DNA of 64,000 bases. Origin: a bacterium. GTDB lineage: Bacteria > Auribacterota > UBA3054. The notes below the pieces were generated by a model. The model made no database searches and was not told where the DNA came from. It saw only the letters and a program-made list of their open reading frames with translations. Made by a program: the position numbers and the translations under genes. Shown in pieces: positions 61,768-64,000 of the stretch (within the stretch, counting starts at the first letter, position 1; the number at the start of each line of letters is the position of its first letter). Where the stretch lies: contig JAFZXZ010000016.1 in the NCBI GenBank assembly GCA_017616555.1, forward strand, positions 176,197 to 240,196. Reading direction: 5' to 3'.

Positions 61768-64000
61768 TTACTCCATCTCGTCGTAGAAGGCCACGAGCTT
61801 GCTGCTTCTCAAGGGGTTTTTCAGTTTCTTCAAAGCCTTGGACTCGATCTGGCGTACGCGTTCGCGGGTGACCGCGAAGACTTTGCCGACTTCTTCCAGC
61901 GTCTTGGGCGGGCCGTATTTTCCGGACAGGCCGAAGCGCAGCTGGATGACTTTGCGCTCCCTGTCGGAAAGCTGGTTCAAAGCCTCGTTGATCTTCTCGT
62001 TCAGAAGCTTGTTGTTGGCGGCGAGAATGGGGTTCTCGGCGCTCTTGTCTTCGATGAAGTCGCCGAAAGTAGAATCGTTGCCTTCGCCGACCGGCGTCTG
62101 CAAAGAGATTGGCTGCTGGGCCATCTTCAGGATGCTCTGGACTTTCTGGACGGGCACGCCGATGTCGTTGGAGATCTCGTCCGGGGAAGGTTCGGAGCCG
62201 TTCTGCTGGACCAGCTTCTTGGTCGAGCGGCGCATCTTGTTGATCGTTTCAATCATGTGCACCGGAATGCGGATGGTGCGGGCATGGTCGGCGATGGCGC
62301 GCGTAATGGACTGCCTGATCCACCAGGTGGCGTAGGTGGAGAACTTGAAGCTTCTCTCATGGTCGAATTTGTCGACCGCCTTCATAAGGCCGGTGTTGCC
62401 TTCCTGGATCAAATCGAGGAAGTCAAGGCCGTGGTTCATGTATTTCTTCGCAATGGAGACGACGAGCCTGAGGTTCGCCAAAACCATCTTGTTCTTTTCC
62501 TGGCGGGCCTTTTCCGTCCATTTCTCAAGCTGGTCGGCCTTGGAGAGAATATCCTTGGCGGGCATCCGGCACTCGAATTCCTGCATCTGGATCTTCTGCT
62601 CTTCCTGGGCGATGCGGCGCCTGTTGCGGTCTTTCGTCTCCTTGTCCTCTTCCTGACGGTTGGCTTCTTTGAGGTCGGCTATGGTCTTTTTCGTCTCATT
62701 GATCGCCTCGCCCATCTTGAGGACGTCTTCGGCGAAATTCTCGATCATGCTGTGCTTGAAGCGCAGCTGCCCAATCAGTTCCGTCATGGTGATGTGGTCC
62801 TTGCGCAGCTTTTCGCCCAGGGCCTCGGCGTCCGCTTTGCGGCCGTCGCGCCTAGCTCTGGTCATGCGCATGTAAGTCTGCCTCATGACAAGGTCGAGGG
62901 CTCTTATTTCCCTTCTGATCGGGCGCATCTTCTTCACGTAGTTGTCGCGGCTGCCGGCGCTCTTCCTCTCCTCCTCGGAGACGATGTGGTCGAAACGCTC
63001 GGAGGCGCCGAGCAGGCTGTTGCAGAGCTCCAGGACGCGCGTGGGCAGATTGCCGAAGCCGCCTACGATCTCCTTGATTTGGCGTTCCGCGTCGCGGATC
63101 GTCTTGGCCATGTCCTGCTCCTGCTGCTTGGTCAGAAGCTTGGTGCGGCCCATCTGGCGCAGGTACGTTTTCACGGGGTCATCGCTGGCGCCTTCCGCTA
63201 TGCCGATGTCTAGGGAATCGTCAAGTTCTTCTTCGTCCTTGAATTCGATGCCGACTTTCTTTAAGATATCGACCACCTTGTTCTGCAGCTCTTCCACGTC
63301 GTCCATGCCGACGTCTTCCGGAACGATCGTGGTGAACTGCGTCAGCGTTACGAACTTCGCGCCGTTCTCGTCTTCCATGCAGATCTCGACCAGCTGTCTG
63401 GCTAAGGTGCTGGCAAGGCTGTTGCCGGTGATGACGATCTCTTCGCTGGCAGGCTTACTGGACGCTCTTCTGCCGCCGGTCTGTTTGAGTTTGGCAAGGT
63501 TCCTTTCGGCTTCCTTCCTCTGCTCTTCGGTCGGCTGGGCCTTTTTCACAGGGGCCTTCACGGCCGGTTTCTTGGGTTCGGGCTTTTTGGCTTCAACTTT
63601 GACCACTGGCTTTTTCGCTGGCGCTTTGGGAGCGGGCTTCGCCGCCGGCTTCTTCGCGGGAGCGGACTTCTTAACAGGAGCCTTCACGACCGGTTTCTTT
63701 ACGGGCGCGGCCTTCTTCGCGGGGGCGGGCTTCTTCGCAGGGGCCTTCTTCACGACCGGTTTCTTTACGGGCACGGCCTTCTTCGCAGGTGCGGGCTTCT
63801 TCGCAGGTGCGGGCTTCTTCGCGGATGCGGGCTTCTTCGCAGGGGCCTTCTTCACGACCGGTTTCTTTACGGGCGCGGCCTTCTTCGCGGGTGCGGGCTT
63901 CTTCGCAGGGGCCTTCTTCACGACCGGTTTCTTTACGGGCGCGGCCTTCTTCGCGGGTGCGGGCTTCTTCGCGGGTGCGGGCTTCTTCGCAGGTGCGGGC
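61768..64000 (-). CDS. rpoD: Primary sigma factor RpoD with Ala/Lys/Pro tail, N-terminus beyond window
   Basis: The C-terminal two thirds are a standard primary sigma factor: region 1.2 [11 protein letters not shown], a region 1/2 spacer, region 2 [20 protein letters not shown] and [20 protein letters not shown] (promoter melting and -10 recognition), region 3 with [11 protein letters not shown], and region 4 [20 protein letters not shown] (-35 recognition). The first 156 or more visible residues are an unusual tail of repeated [17 protein letters not shown] and KKAPAKK units, like histone H1 tails. The frame stays open to the last base, so the true start is not seen. The repeats are near-identical at DNA level (63680-64000). 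Confidence 0.93.
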   Translation of the reverse strand, partial: PAPAKKPAPAKKPAPAKKAAPVKKPVVKKAPAKKPAPAKKAAPVKKPVVKKAPAKKPASAKKPAPAKKPAPAKKAVPVKKPVVKKAPAKKPAPAKKAAPVKKPVVKAPVKKSAPAKKPAAKPAPKAPAKKPVVKVEAKKPEPKKPAVKAPVKKAQPTEEQRKEAERNLAKLKQTGGRRASSKPASEEIVITGNSLASTLARQLVEICMEDENGAKFVTLTQFTTIVPEDVGMDDVEELQNKVVDILKKVGIEFKDEEELDDSLDIGIAEGASDDPVKTYLRQMGRTKLLTKQQEQDMAKTIRDAERQIKEIVGGFGNLPTRVLELCNSLLGASERFDHIVSEEERKSAGSRDNYVKKMRPIRREIRALDLVMRQTYMRMTRARRDGRKADAEALGEKLRKDHITMTELIGQLRFKHSMIENFAEDVLKMGEAINETKKTIADLKEANRQEEDKETKDRNRRRIAQEEQKIQMQEFECRMPAKDILSKADQLEKWTEKARQEKNKMVLANLRLVVSIAKKYMNHGLDFLDLIQEGNTGLMKAVDKFDHERSFKFSTYATWWIRQSITRAIADHARTIRIPVHMIETINKMRRSTKKLVQQNGSEPSPDEISNDIGVPVQKVQSILKMAQQPISLQTPVGEGNDSTFGDFIEDKSAENPILAANNKLLNEKINEALNQLSDRERKVIQLRFGLSGKYGPPKTLEEVGKVFAVTRERVRQIESKALKKLKNPLRSSKLVAFYDEME
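63680..64000 (-). repeat. In-frame tandem repeats in the rpoD 5' region
   Basis: Imperfect direct repeats mix 15-nt and about 70-80-nt units, all multiples of three, encoding KPAPAK and [10 protein letters not shown] blocks. Near-identical units (for example GGGCGCGGCCTTCTTCGCGG) recur several times. They continue past the window edge, so the copy number is unknown. Confidence 0.85.

Noticed and set aside
61558..63213. Plus-strand open frame of 551 codons
   Set aside because: It lies wholly antisense to rpoD and cysD, whose motifs are complete, and shows only a low-complexity Val/Phe/Leu composition.

Overview
The window is a gene-dense bacterial chromosome segment with about 47 protein genes, one frameshift-free pseudogene and two tRNAs. 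No database search was possible, so all family names come from reading motifs. Two very large secreted proteins end in a PEP-CTERM sorting tail. Together with thrombospondin-type-3 repeats, DUF1573, a giant GspK-like protein, an alanine/lysine/proline tail on the housekeeping sigma factor and an oxygen-sensitive class III ribonucleotide reductase, they suggest an anaerobic member of the PVC group (Kiritimatiellota, Lentisphaerota or Verrucomicrobiota). That placement is inference.

Layout. 1-658 is the visible part of a secreted TSP3-repeat protein on the minus strand. 719-14284 is one tightly packed plus-strand run: TPR protein, phosphohexomutase, dxr, rseP, xseB, dxs, an NtrB/NtrC-like pair, a double glycosyltransferase, DUF1573 and a CcdA-like thiol-redox membrane protein. 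It joins the first two steps of MEP isoprenoid synthesis with envelope functions. 14285-25850 is accessory: two paralogous giant beta-helix PEP-CTERM proteins (1562 and 1945 residues) embedded among long inverted-repeat hairpins. 25851-27019 holds two unrecognised secreted or membrane proteins.

27164-36659 is a minus-strand run from a good promoter: purA, a TIM-barrel protein, an alpha/beta hydrolase, a pseudouridine synthase, a sugar-phosphate isomerase, a CapK-like ligase, a heparinase-like protein and a GT4 glycosyltransferase. The last four look like surface polysaccharide genes. 36728-39462 holds small lipoproteins, tRNA-Gly, a three-domain secreted protein and its decayed tandem copy. 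39475-42426 is a pentose/deoxyhexose isomerase plus xylulokinase pair. 42481-46611 is a giant GspK-like pseudopilin. Then come HU, a lipoprotein, nrdG-nrdD with two NrdR-like boxes, and an acyl-CoA ligase.

tRNA-Arg at 52351 is followed by a small DUF3791-DUF3990-DUF3791 cassette resembling an ADP-ribosyltransferase toxin module. 53459-64000 is an eight-gene minus-strand run from rpoD through cysD, cysNC, trpS, a phosphatase, glnS and an M24 peptidase to apbE.

The most unusual signal is a family of three long hairpins (14299-14416, 19419-19518, 25737-25830). Their roughly 50-nt core is conserved, but the outer arms are unrelated in sequence and each is self-complementary. Two copies also carry a second, almost identical 83-bp hairpin module in opposite orientation on either side of the 1562-residue PEP-CTERM gene. 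Other leads are the DUF3990 cassette beside a tRNA, the secreted-protein pseudogene with one in-frame TGA, and the histone-H1-like sigma factor tail.
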